64,000 bases of DNA from Ptiloglossa arizonensis (lineage: Eukaryota > Arthropoda > Insecta > Hymenoptera > Colletidae), in the NCBI RefSeq assembly GCF_051014685.1, contig NW_027478790.1, positions 477,448 through 541,447 on the forward strand. The letters run 5' to 3'. Positions within the stretch are counted from its first letter, which is position 1. The number at the start of each line of letters is the position of its first letter. Of this stretch, positions 22,925-35,182 are shown one piece after another. The translations under genes were made by a program, and so were the position numbers. The notes under the pieces are model-generated. The model had not been told where the DNA came from, did not search any database, and saw nothing but the letters and a program-made list of their open reading frames with translations.

Positions 22925-24324
22925 CAAGCGTTTCTTACTTCCAAACTGCCATATCTCGCGAACGGATTGACCGATCCGCAAAATTTCTGTAGCATCTGAA
23001 AGTAGACACTCGCCCGATTACATCGGTATGCGTACTTCTCTCCTAGGCCGTTCTAGTCATTCGTTTCGAGCATCAGAACTGCGAAAATTTTGAGTTTCTC
23101 AAGCGTTTCTTACCTCCAAACTGCCATATCTCGCGAACGGATTGACCAATCCGCAAAATTTCGGTTGCATCTGAAAGTAGAGACTCGCCCGATTACAACG
23201 GTATGTGTAGTTTTCCCCTAGGCCGTTCTAGTCATTCGTTTCGAGCATCAGAACTGCGAAAATTTTGAGTTTCTCAAGCGTTTCTTACCTCCAAACTGCC
23301 ATCTCTCGTGAACGGATTGATCAATGCGCAAAATTTCTGTTGCAACTGAAAGTAGAAACTCGCCCGATTACAACGGTATGCGTACTTCTCCCCTAGGCCG
23401 TTCTAGTTATTCATTTCGAGCATCAGAACTGCGAAAATTTTGAGTTTCTCAAGCGTTTCTTACCTCCAAACTGCCATATCTCGCGAACGGATTGACCAAT
23501 CCGCAAAATTTCTGTTGCTTCTGAAAGTAGAAACTCGCCCGATTACAACGGTATGCGCACTTGTCCCCTAGGCCGTTCTAGTTACTCGTTTCTAGCATCA
23601 GAACTGCGAAAATTTTGAGTTTCCCAAGCGTTTCTTACCTCCAAACTGCCATATCTCGCGAACGGATTGACTAATCCGCAAAATTTCTGTTGCATCTGAA
23701 AGTAGAGACTCGCCCGATTACAACGGTATGTGTAGTTTTCCCCTAGGCCGTTCCAGTTATTCGTTTCGAGCATCAGAACTGCGAAAATTTCGAGTTTCTC
23801 AAGCGTTTCTTACATCCAAACCGCCATATCTCGCGAACGGATTGACCGATCAGCAAAATTTTTGTTGCATCTGAAAGTAGAAACTCGCCCTATTACAACG
23901 GTATGTGTAGTTTTCCCCTAGGCCGTTCTAGTCATTCGTTTCGAGCATCAGAACTGCGAAAATTTTGAGTTTCTCAAGCGTTTCTTACCTCCAAACTGCC
24001 ATATCTCGCGAACGGATTGACCAATCCGCAAAATTTCTGTTGCTTCTGAAAGTAGAAACTCGCCCGATTACAACGGTATGCGCACTTTTTCCCTAGGCCG
24101 TTCTAGTTACTCGTTTCTAGCATCAGAACTGCGAAAATTTTGAGTTTCCCAAGCGTTTCTTACCTCCAAACTGCCATATCTCGCGAACGGATTGACCAAT
24201 CCGCAAAATTTCTGTTGCAACTGAAAGTAGAAACTCGCCCGATTACAACGGTATGCGTACTTCTCCCCTAGGCCGTTCTAGTTATTCATTTCGAGCATCA
24301 GAACTGCGAAAATTTTGAGTTTCT
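22925..24324 (+). repeat. Eight-monomer block, partner of 20125-21524
   Basis: The first four monomers are also the second copy of the 700-bp repeat that starts at 22225. The whole eight-monomer series repeats 20125-21524 in order with near identity. It begins CTTACTTCC where 20125 begins CTTACCTCC. Confidence 0.82.
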
Positions 24325-25198
24325 CAAGCGTTTCTTACCTCCAAACTGCCATATCTCGCGAACGGATTGACCAATCCGCAAAATTTCTGTTGCTTCTGAA
24401 AGTAGAAACTCGCCCGATTACAACGGTATGCGCACTTGTCCCCTAGGCCGTTCTAGTTACTCGTTTCTAGCATCAGAACTGCGAAAATTTTGAGTTTCCC
24501 AAGCGTTTCTTACCTCCAAACTGCCATATCTCGCGAACGGATTGACCAATCCGCAAAATGTCTGTTGCATCTGAAAGTAGAGACTCGCCCGATTACAACG
24601 GTATGTGTAGTTTTCCCCTAGGCCGTTCCAGTTATTCGTTTCGAGCATCAGAACTGCGAAAATTTCGAGTTTCTCAAGCGTTTCTTACATCCAAACCGCC
24701 ATATCTCGCGAACGGATTGACCGATCCGCAAAATTTTTGTTGCATCTGAAAGTAGAAACTCGCCCTATTACAACGGTATGCGTACTTTTCCCCTAGGCCG
24801 TTCTAGTTACTCGTTTCTAGCATCAGAACTGCGAAAATTTTGAGTTTCCCAAGCGTTTCTTACCTCCAAACTGCCATATCTCGCGAACGGATTGACCAAT
24901 TCGCAAAATTTCTGATGCATCTGAAAGTAGAGACTCGCCCGATTACAACGGTATGCCCACTTTTCCCCTAGGCCGTTCTAGTTACTCGTTTCGAGCATCA
25001 GAACTGCGAAAATTTTGAGTTTCAAAGCGTTTCTTATCTCCAAACTGCCATATCTCGCGAACGGATTGACCGATCCGCAAAATTTCTGTTGCATCTTAAA
25101 GTAGACACTCGCCCGATTACAACGGTATGCGAACTTCTCCCCTAGGCCGTTCTAGTCATTCGTTTCGAGCATCAGAACTGCGAAAATTTTGAGTTTCT
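24325..25198 (+). repeat. Five-monomer segment, partner of 19076-19949
   Basis: Shares the deletion-bearing TTTCAAAGCG junction and the types listed for 19076. Private changes are visible: AAAATGTCTG near 24558 and CATCTTAAAG near 25093. No gene. Confidence 0.82.
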
Positions 25199-27555
25199 CA
25201 AGCGTTTCTTACCTCCAAACTGCCATATCTCGCGAACGGATTGACCAATCCGCAAAATTTCGGTTGCATCTGAAAGTAGAGACTCGCCCGATTACAACGG
25301 TATGTGTAGTTTTCCCCTAGGCCGTTCTAGTCATTCGTTTCGAGCATCAGAACTGCGAAAATTTTGAGTTTCTCAAGCGTTTCTTACCTCCAAACTGCCA
25401 TCTCTCCTGAACGGATTGATCAATGCGCAAAATTTCTGTTGCAACTGAAAGTAGAAACTCGCCCGATTACAACGGTATGCCTACTTCTCCCCTAGGCCGT
25501 TCTAGTTATTCATTTCGAGCATCAGAACTGCGAAAATTTTGAGTTTCTCAAGCGTTTCTTACCTCCAAACTGCCATATCTCGCGAACGGATTGACCAATC
25601 CGCAAAATTTCTGTTGCTTCTGAAAGTAGAAACTCGCCCGATTACAACGGTATGCGCACTTGTCCCCTAGGCCGTTCTAGTTACTCGTTTCTAGCATCAG
25701 AACTGCGAAAATTTTGAGTTTCCCAAGCGTTTCTTACCTCCAAACTGCCATATCTCGCGAACGGATTGACCAATTCGCAAAATTTCTGATGCATCTGAAA
25801 GTAGAGACTCGCCCGATTACAACGGTATGCCCACTTTTCCCCTAGGCCGTTCTAGTTACTCGTTTCGAGCATCAGAACTGCGAAAATTTTGAGTTTCTCA
25901 AGCGTTTCTTACCTTCAAACTGCCATATCTCGCGAACGGATTGACCAATCCGCAAAATTTCTGTTGCTTCTGAAAGTATAAACTCGCCCGATTACAACGG
26001 TATGCCCACTTTTCCCCTAGGCCGTTCTAGTTATTCGTTTCAAGCATCAGAACTGCGCAAATTTTGAGTTTCCCAAGCGTTTCTTACCTCCAAACTGCCA
26101 TATCTCGCGAACGGATTGACCAATCCGCAAAATTTCTGTTGCATCTGAAAGTAGAGACTCGCCCGATTACAGCGGTATGTGTAGTTTTCCCCTCGGCCGT
26201 TCCAGTTATTCGTTTCGAGCATCAGAACTGCGAAAATTTCGAGTTTCTCAAGCGTTTCTTACATCCAAACTGCCATATCTCGCGAACGGATTGACCGATC
26301 CGCAAAATTTCTGTTGCATCTGAAAGTAGGAACTCGCCCGATTACAACGGTATGCCCACTTTTCCCCTAGGCCGTTCTAGTTATTCGTTTCAAGCATCAG
26401 AACTGCGCAAATTTTGAGTTTCCCAAGCGTTTCTTACCTCCAAACTGCCATATCTCGCGAACGGATTGACCAATCCGCAAAATTTCTGTTGCTTCTGAAA
26501 GTATAAACTCGCCCGATTACAACGGTTTGCGCACTTTTCCCCTAGGCGGTTCTAGTTATTCGTTTCAAGCATCAGAACTGCGCAAATTTTGAGTTTCTCA
26601 AGCGTTTCTTACCTTCAAACTGCCATATCTCGCGAACGGATTGACCGATCCGCAAAATTTCTGTTGCATCTGAAAGTAGACACTCGCCCGATTACAACGG
26701 TATGCGAACTTCTCCCCTAGGCCGTTCTAGTTACTCGTTTCTAGCATCAGAACTGCGAAAATTTCGAGTTTCCCAAGCGTTTCTTACATCCAAACTGCCA
26801 TATCTCGCGAACGGATTGACCGATCCGCAAAATTTCTGTTGCATCTGAAAGTAGAAACTCGCCCGATTACAACGGTATGCCCACTTTTCCCCTATGCCGT
26901 TCTAGTTATTCGCTTCGACCATCAGAACGGCGAAAATTTTGAGTTTCCCAAGCGTTTCTTACCTCCAAACTGCCATATCTCGCGAACGGATTGACCAATC
27001 CGCAAAATTTCTGTTGCATCTGAAGGTAGAAACTCGCCCGATTACAAAGGTATGCGCACTTTTCCCCTAGGCGTTTCTAGTTACTCGTTTCTAGCATCAG
27101 AACTGCGAAAATTTTGAGTTTCTCAAGCGTTTCTTACCTCCAAACTGCCATATCTCGCGAACGGATTGATCAATCCGCAAAATTTCTGTTGCATCTGAAA
27201 GTAGACACTCGCCCGATTACAACGGTATGTGTAGTTTTCCCCTAGGCCGTTCCAGTTATTCGTTTCGAGCATCAGAACTGCGAAAATTTCGAGTTTCTCA
27301 AGCGTTTCTTGCATCCAAACTGCCATATCTCGCGAACGGATTGACCGATCCGCAAAATTTCTGTTGCATCTGAAAGTAGACACTCGCCCGATTACAACGG
27401 TATACGTACTTCTCCCATAGGCCGTTCTAGTCATTCGTTTCGAGCATCAGAACTGCGAAAATTTTGAGTTTCTCAAGCGTTTCTTATCTCCAAACTGCCA
27501 TATCTCGCGAACGGATTGATCAATCCGCAAAATTTCTGTTGCATCTGAAAGTAGA
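25199..27555 (+). repeat. Mixed monomers between the 4/16-monomer and 12-monomer domains
   Basis: About thirteen and a half monomers. The early ones repeat types from 22400-23624. The group at about 25899-26423 (TGCCCAC/TTTCAAG, then ACAGCGG/CCTCGGCC, then TAGGAACTC) recurs at 28,000-28,500 and 30,100-30,600. The last ones introduce TATACGTAC variants. The change from left-type to middle-type monomers starts here. Confidence 0.72.
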
Positions 27556-29130
27556 CACTCGCCCGATTACAACGGTATACGTACATCTCCCCTAGGCCGT
27601 TCTAGTCATTCGTTTCAAGCATCAGAACTGCGCAAATTTTGAGTTTCTCAAGCGTTTTTTACATCCAAACGGCCATATCTCGCGAACGGATTGACCAATC
27701 CGCAAAATTTCTGTTGCATTTGAAAGTAGAAACTCGCCCGATTACAACGGTATGCGCACTTTTCCCCTAGGCGGTTCTAGTTACTCGTTTCTAGCATCAG
27801 AACTGCGAAAATTTTGAGTTTCAAAGCGTTTCTTATCTCCAAACTGCCATATCTCGCGAACGGATTGACCGATCCGCAAAATTTCTGTTGCATCTGAAAG
27901 TAGACACTCGCCCGATTACAAGGGTATGCGAACTTCTCCCCTAGGCCGTTCTAGTCATTCGTTTCGAGCATCAGAACTGCGAAAATTTTGAGTTTCTCAA
28001 GCGTTTCTTACCTCCAAACTGCCATATCTCGCGAACGGATTGACCAATCCGCAAAATTTCTGTTGCTTCTGAAAGTAGAAACTCGCCCGATTACAACGGT
28101 ATGCCCACTTTTCCCCTAGGCCGTTCTAGTTATTCGTTTCAAGCATCAGAACTGCGCAAATTTTGAGTTTCCCAAGCGTTTCTTACCTCCAAACTGCCAT
28201 ATCTCGCGAACGGATTGACCAATCCGCAAAATTTCTGTTGCATCTGAAAGTAGAGACTCGCCCGATTACAGCGGTATGTGTAGTTTTCCCCTCGGCCGTT
28301 CCAGTTATTCGTTTCGAGCATCAGAACTGCGAAAATTTCGAGTTTCTCAAGCGTTTCTTACATCCAAACTGCCATATCTCGCGAACGGATTGACCGATCC
28401 GCAAAATTTCTGTTGCATCTGAAAGTAGGAACTCGCCCGATTACAACGGTATGCCCACTTTTCCCCTAGGCGGTTCTAGTTATTCGTTTCAAGCATCAGA
28501 ACTGCGCAAATTTTGAGTTTCCCAAGCGTTTCTAACCTCCAAACTGCCATATCTCGCGAACGGATTGACCAATCCGCAAAATTTCTGTTGCTTCTGAAAG
28601 TAGAAACTCGCCCGATTACAACGGTATGCGCACTTTTTCCCTAGGCCGTTCTAGTTACTCGTTTCTAGCATCAGAACTGCGAAAATTTTGAGTTTCCCAA
28701 GCGTTTCTTACCTCCAAACTGCCATATCTCGCGAACGGATTGACCAATCCGCAAAATTTCTGTTGCATCTGAAAGTAGAGACTCGCCCGATTACAACGGT
28801 ATGTGTAGTTTTCCCCTAGGCCGTTCCAGTTACTCGTTTCGAGCCACAGAACTGCGAAAATTTCGAGTTTCTCAAGCGTTTCTTGCATCCAAACTGCCAT
28901 ATCTCGCGAACGGATTGACCGATCCGCAAAATTTCTGTTGCATCTGAAAGTAGAAACTCGCCCTATTACAACGGTATGCGTACTTTTCCCCTAGGCCGTT
29001 CTAGTTACTCGTTTCTAGCATCAGAACTGCGAAAATTTCGAGTTTCCCAAGCGTTTCTTACATCCAAACTGCCATATCTCGCGAACGGATTGACCGATCC
29101 GCAAAATTTCTGTTGCATCTGAAAGTAGAA
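27556..29130 (+). repeat. 12-monomer (2099 bp) higher-order repeat, copy 1, shared nine monomers
   Basis: From the TATACGTACATCTCC monomer (27,578) through CCTCGGCC, TAGGAACTC, GAGCCACAG and CCCTATTAC variants, the series recurs 2099 bp later. It includes the single-base deletion TTTCAAAGCG near 27826. The period is 12 x 175 minus 1 because each unit contains one deletion-bearing 174-bp step. Edges are approximate. Confidence 0.85.
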
Positions 29131-29654
29131 ACTCGCCCGATTACAACGGTATGCGCACTTTTCCCCTGGGCCGTTCTAGTTATTCGTTTCGAGCATCAGA
29201 ACTGCGAAAATTTTGAGTTTCTAAAGCGTTTCTTATCTCCAAACTGCCATGTCTCGCGAACGGATTGATCAATCCGCAAAATTTCTGTTGCTTGTGAAAG
29301 TAGAAACTCGCCCGATTACAACGGTATGCGTACTTCTCCTCTAGGCCGTTCTAGTTATACGTTTCGAGCATCAGAACTGCGAAAGTTTTGAGTTTCTCAA
29401 GCGTTTCGTATCTCCAAACTGCCATATCTCGCGAACGGATTGATCAATCCGAAAAATTTCTGTTGCATCTGAAAGTAGACACTCGCCCGATTACAACGGT
29501 ATACGTACTTCTCCCCTAGGCCGTTCTAGTCATTCGTTTCGAGCATCAGAACTGCGAAAATTTTGAGTTTCTCAAGCGTTTCTTACCTCCAAACTGCCAT
29601 ATCTCGTGAACGGATTGACCAATCCGCAAAATTTCTGTTGCATCTGAAAGTAGA
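29131..29654 (+). repeat. Three monomers completing the 12-monomer unit
   Basis: These hold CCTGGGCC with TTTCTAAAGCG, TTGCTTGTGAAAG with CTCCTCTAGG, and a GATCAATCC/TATACGTAC monomer. The TTTCTAAAGCG junction is the likely ancestor form of the TTTCAAAGCG deletion. No gene. Confidence 0.72.
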
Positions 29655-31229
29655 GACTCGCCCGATTACAACGGTATACGTACATCTCCCCTAGGCCGTT
29701 CTAGTCATTCGTTTCAAGCATCAGAACTGCGCAAATTTTGAGTTTCTCAAGCGTTTTTTACATCCAAACGGCCATATCTCGCGAACGGATTGACCAATCC
29801 GCAAAATTTCTGTTGCATTTGAAAGTAGAAACTCGCCCGATTACAACGGTATGCGCACTTTTCCCCTAGGCGGTTCTAGTTACTCGTTTCTAGCATCAGA
29901 ACTGCGAAAATTTTGAGTTTCAAAGCGTTTCTTATCTCCAAACTGCCATATCTCGCGAACGGATTGACCGATCCGCAAAATTTCTGTTGCATCTGAAAGT
30001 AGACACTCGCCCGATTACAAGGGTATGCGAACTTCTCCCCTAGGCCGTTCTAGTCATTCGTTTCGAGCATCAGAACTGCGAAAATTTTGAGTTTCTCAAG
30101 CGTTTCTTACCTCCAAACTGCCATATCTCGCGAACGGATTGACCAATCCGCAAAATTTCTGTTGCTTCTGAAAGTAGAAACTCGCCCGATTACAACGGTA
30201 TGCCCACTTTTCCCCTAGGCCGTTCTAGTTATTCGTTTCAAGCATCAGAACTGCGCAAATTTTGAGTTTCCCAAGCGTTTCTTACCTCCAAACTGCCATA
30301 TCTCGCGAACGGATTGACCAATCCGCAAAATTTCTGTTGCATCTGAAAGTAGAGACTCGCCCGATTACAGCGGTATGTGTAGTTTTCCCCTCGGCCGTTC
30401 CAGTTATTCGTTTCGAGCATCAGAACTGCGAAAATTTCGAGTTTCTCAAGCGTTTCTTACATCCAAACTGCCATATCTCGCGAACGGATTGACCGATCCG
30501 CAAAATTTCTGTTGCATCTGAAAGTAGGAACTCGCCCGATTACAACGGTATGCCCACTTTTCCCCTAGGCGGTTCTAGTTATTCGTTTCAAGCATCAGAA
30601 CTGCGCAAATTTTGAGTTTCCCAAGCGTTTCTAACCTCCAAACTGCCATATCTCGCGAACGGATTGACCAATCCGCAAAATTTCTGTTGCTTCTGAAAGT
30701 AGAAACTCGCCCGATTACAACGGTATGCGCACTTTTTCCCTAGGCCGTTCTAGTTACTCGTTTCTAGCATCAGAACTGCGAAAATTTTGAGTTTCCCAAG
30801 CGTTTCTTACCTCCAAACTGCCATATCTCGCGAACGGATTGACCAATCCGCAAAATTTCTGTTGCATCTGAAAGTAGAGACTCGCCCGATTACAACGGTA
30901 TGTGTAGTTTTCCCCTAGGCCGTTCCAGTTACTCGTTTCGAGCCACAGAACTGCGAAAATTTCGAGTTTCTCAAGCGTTTCTTGCATCCAAACTGCCATA
31001 TCTCGCGAACGGATTGACCGATCCGCAAAATTTCTGTTGCATCTGAAAGTAGAAACTCGCCCTATTACAACGGTATGCGTACTTTTCCCCTAGGCCGTTC
31101 TAGTTACTCGTTTCTAGCATCAGAACTGCGAAAATTTCGAGTTTCCCAAGCGTTTCTTACATCCAAACTGCCATATCTCGCGAACGGATTGACCGATCCG
31201 CAAAATTTCTGTTGCATCTGAAAGTAGAA
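29655..31229 (+). repeat. 12-monomer (2099 bp) higher-order repeat, copy 2, nine monomers
   Basis: Matches 27556-29130 with no difference noticed by eye, including the shared deletion near 29921 and the rare GAGCCACAG variant (30,941). It diverges at TAGAATCTCGCC near 31229, where the 13-monomer domain begins. Confidence 0.85.
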
Positions 31230-32907
31230 TCTCGCCCGATTACAACGGTATGCGCACTTTTCCCCTACGCCGTTCTAGTTACTCGTTTCTAGCACCAGAA
31301 CTGCGAAAATTTTGAGTTTCTCAAGCGTTTCTTATTTCCAAACTGCCATATCTCGCGAACGGATTGAACAATCCGCAAAATTTCTGTTGCATCTGAAAGT
31401 AGAAACTCGCCCGATTACAAAGGTATGCGTACTTCTCCCCTAGGCCGTTATAGTTATTCATTTCGAGCATCAGAACTGCGAAAATTTTGAGTTTCTCAAG
31501 CGTTTCTTACCTCCAAACTGCCATATCTCGCGAACGGATTGACCAATCCGCAAAATTTCTGTTGCTTCTGAAAGTAGAAACTCGCCCGATTACAACGGTA
31601 TGCGCACTTGTCCCCTAGGCCGTTCTAGTTACTCGTTTCTAGCATCAGAACTGCGAAAATTTTGAGTTTCCCAAGCGTTTCTTACCTCCAAACTGCCATA
31701 TCTCGCGAACGGATTGACCGATCCGCAAAATTTCTGTTGCATCTGAAAGTAGAAACTCGCCCGATTACAACGGTATGCCCACTTTTCCCCTAGGCCGTTC
31801 TAGTTATTCGTTTCAAGCATTAGAACTGCGCAAATTTTGAGTTTCTAAAGCGTTTCTTATCTCCAAACTGCCATATCTCGCGAACGGATTGACCGATCCG
31901 CAAAATTTCTGTTGCATCTGAAAGTAGACACTCGCCCGATTACAACGGTATGCGAACTTCTCCCCTAGGCCGTTCTAGTCATTCGTTTCGAGCATCAGAA
32001 CTGCGAAAATTTTGAGTTTCTCAAGCGTTTCTTACCTCCAAACTGCCATATCTCGCGAACGGATTGACCGATCCCCAAAATTTCTGTTGCATCTGAAAGT
32101 AGAAACTCGCCCGATTACAACGGTATGCGCACTTTTCCCCTAGGCCGTTCTAGTTATTCGTTTCAAGCATCAGAACTGCGCAAATTTTGAGTTTCTCTAG
32201 CGTTTCTTACCTCCTAACTGCCATATCTCGCGAACGGATTGACCAATCCGCAAAATTTCTGTTGCATCTGAAAGTAGAAACTCGCCCTATTACAACGGTA
32301 TGCGTACTTTTCCCCTAGGCCGTTCTAGTTACTCGTTTCTAGCATCAGAACTGCGAAAATTTTGAGTTTCTCAAGCGTTTCTTACCTCCAAACTGCCATA
32401 TCTCGCGAACGGATTGACCAATCCGCAAAATTTCTGTTGCATCTGAAAGTAGAGACACGCCCGATTACAACGGTATGTGCAGTTTTCCCCTAGGCCGTTC
32501 CAGTTATTCGTTTCGAGCATCAGAAATGCGAAAATTTCGAGTTTCTCAAGCGTTTCTTACATCCAAACTGCCATATCTCGCGAACGGATGGACCGATCCG
32601 CAAAATTTCTGTTGCATCTGAAAGTAGAAACTCGCCCGATTACAAAGGTATGCCCACTTTTCCCCTAGGCCGTTCTAGTTATTCGTTTCAAGCATCAGAA
32701 CTGCGCAAATTTTGAGTTTCTCAAGCGTTTCTTACCTTCAAACTGCCATATCTCGCGAACGGATTGAACGATCCGAAAAATTTCTGTTGCATCTGAAAGT
32801 AGAAACACGCCCGATTACAACGGTATGCGTACTTCTCCCCTAGGCCGTTCTAGTCATTCGCTTCGAGCATCAGAACTGCGAAAATTTTGAGTTTCTCAAG
32901 CGTTTCT
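31170..32907 (+). repeat. 13-monomer (2275 bp) higher-order repeat, copy 1
   Basis: Diagnostic monomers carry CTACGCCG with AGCACCAG, GGCCGTTATAG, AAGCATTAG, GATCCCCAAAA, TCTCTAGCG with CTCCTAACTG, and GGATGGACCG. All recur 2275 bp later at 33445-35182, with no difference noticed by eye. The left edge overlaps the end of the previous block by a shared stretch. Confidence 0.85.
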
Positions 32908-33444
32908 TACCTCCAAACTGCCATATCTCGCGAACGGATTGATCAATCCGAAAAATTTCTGTTGCATCTGAAAGTAGACACTCGCCCGATTACAACGGTA
33001 TACGTACTTCTCCCCTAGGCCGTTCTAGTCATTCGTTTCGAGCATCAGAACTGCGAAAATTTTGAGTTTCTCAAGCGTTTCTTACCTCCAAACTGCCATA
33101 TCTCGTGAACGGATTGACCAATCCGCAAAATTTCTGTTGCATCTGAAAGTAGAGACTCGCCCGATTACAACGGTATGTGTAGTTTTCCCCTAGGCCGTTC
33201 CAGTTATTCGTTTCGAGCATCAGAACTGCGAAAATTTCGAGTTTCTCAAGCGTTTCTTGCATCCAAACTGCCATATCTCGCGAACGAATTGAACGATCCG
33301 CAAAATTTCTGTTGCATCTGAAAGTAGAAACTCACCCGATTACAACGGTTTGCGCACTTTTCCCCTAGGCGGTTCTAGTTATTCGTTTCAAGCATCAGAA
33401 CTGCGCAAATTTTGAGTTTCTCAAGCGTTTCTTACTTTCAAACT
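32908..33444 (+). repeat. Three monomers completing the 13-monomer unit
   Basis: A GATCAATCCG/TATACGTAC monomer, a CTCGTGAACGG/GAGACTC/TTCCAG monomer, and a CTTGCATCC/CGAATTGAACG/GTTTGCGCAC monomer. The last resembles the TTGCGTC type of the left domain. Confidence 0.72.
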
Positions 33445-35182
33445 GCCATATCTCGCGAACGGATTGACCGATCCGCAAAATTTCTGTTGCATCTGAAAGT
33501 AGAATCTCGCCCGATTACAACGGTATGCGCACTTTTCCCCTACGCCGTTCTAGTTACTCGTTTCTAGCACCAGAACTGCGAAAATTTTGAGTTTCTCAAG
33601 CGTTTCTTATTTCCAAACTGCCATATCTCGCGAACGGATTGAACAATCCGCAAAATTTCTGTTGCATCTGAAAGTAGAAACTCGCCCGATTACAAAGGTA
33701 TGCGTACTTCTCCCCTAGGCCGTTATAGTTATTCATTTCGAGCATCAGAACTGCGAAAATTTTGAGTTTCTCAAGCGTTTCTTACCTCCAAACTGCCATA
33801 TCTCGCGAACGGATTGACCAATCCGCAAAATTTCTGTTGCTTCTGAAAGTAGAAACTCGCCCGATTACAACGGTATGCGCACTTGTCCCCTAGGCCGTTC
33901 TAGTTACTCGTTTCTAGCATCAGAACTGCGAAAATTTTGAGTTTCCCAAGCGTTTCTTACCTCCAAACTGCCATATCTCGCGAACGGATTGACCGATCCG
34001 CAAAATTTCTGTTGCATCTGAAAGTAGAAACTCGCCCGATTACAACGGTATGCCCACTTTTCCCCTAGGCCGTTCTAGTTATTCGTTTCAAGCATTAGAA
34101 CTGCGCAAATTTTGAGTTTCTAAAGCGTTTCTTATCTCCAAACTGCCATATCTCGCGAACGGATTGACCGATCCGCAAAATTTCTGTTGCATCTGAAAGT
34201 AGACACTCGCCCGATTACAACGGTATGCGAACTTCTCCCCTAGGCCGTTCTAGTCATTCGTTTCGAGCATCAGAACTGCGAAAATTTTGAGTTTCTCAAG
34301 CGTTTCTTACCTCCAAACTGCCATATCTCGCGAACGGATTGACCGATCCCCAAAATTTCTGTTGCATCTGAAAGTAGAAACTCGCCCGATTACAACGGTA
34401 TGCGCACTTTTCCCCTAGGCCGTTCTAGTTATTCGTTTCAAGCATCAGAACTGCGCAAATTTTGAGTTTCTCTAGCGTTTCTTACCTCCTAACTGCCATA
34501 TCTCGCGAACGGATTGACCAATCCGCAAAATTTCTGTTGCATCTGAAAGTAGAAACTCGCCCTATTACAACGGTATGCGTACTTTTCCCCTAGGCCGTTC
34601 TAGTTACTCGTTTCTAGCATCAGAACTGCGAAAATTTTGAGTTTCTCAAGCGTTTCTTACCTCCAAACTGCCATATCTCGCGAACGGATTGACCAATCCG
34701 CAAAATTTCTGTTGCATCTGAAAGTAGAGACACGCCCGATTACAACGGTATGTGCAGTTTTCCCCTAGGCCGTTCCAGTTATTCGTTTCGAGCATCAGAA
34801 ATGCGAAAATTTCGAGTTTCTCAAGCGTTTCTTACATCCAAACTGCCATATCTCGCGAACGGATGGACCGATCCGCAAAATTTCTGTTGCATCTGAAAGT
34901 AGAAACTCGCCCGATTACAAAGGTATGCCCACTTTTCCCCTAGGCCGTTCTAGTTATTCGTTTCAAGCATCAGAACTGCGCAAATTTTGAGTTTCTCAAG
35001 CGTTTCTTACCTTCAAACTGCCATATCTCGCGAACGGATTGAACGATCCGAAAAATTTCTGTTGCATCTGAAAGTAGAAACACGCCCGATTACAACGGTA
35101 TGCGTACTTCTCCCCTAGGCCGTTCTAGTCATTCGCTTCGAGCATCAGAACTGCGAAAATTTTGAGTTTCTCAAGCGTTTCT
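33445..35182 (+). repeat. 13-monomer (2275 bp) higher-order repeat, copy 2
   Basis: Repeats 31170-32907. After about 35182 it changes to CTTATCTCC/CGAATTGATC, the start of the large middle mosaic. Confidence 0.85.
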
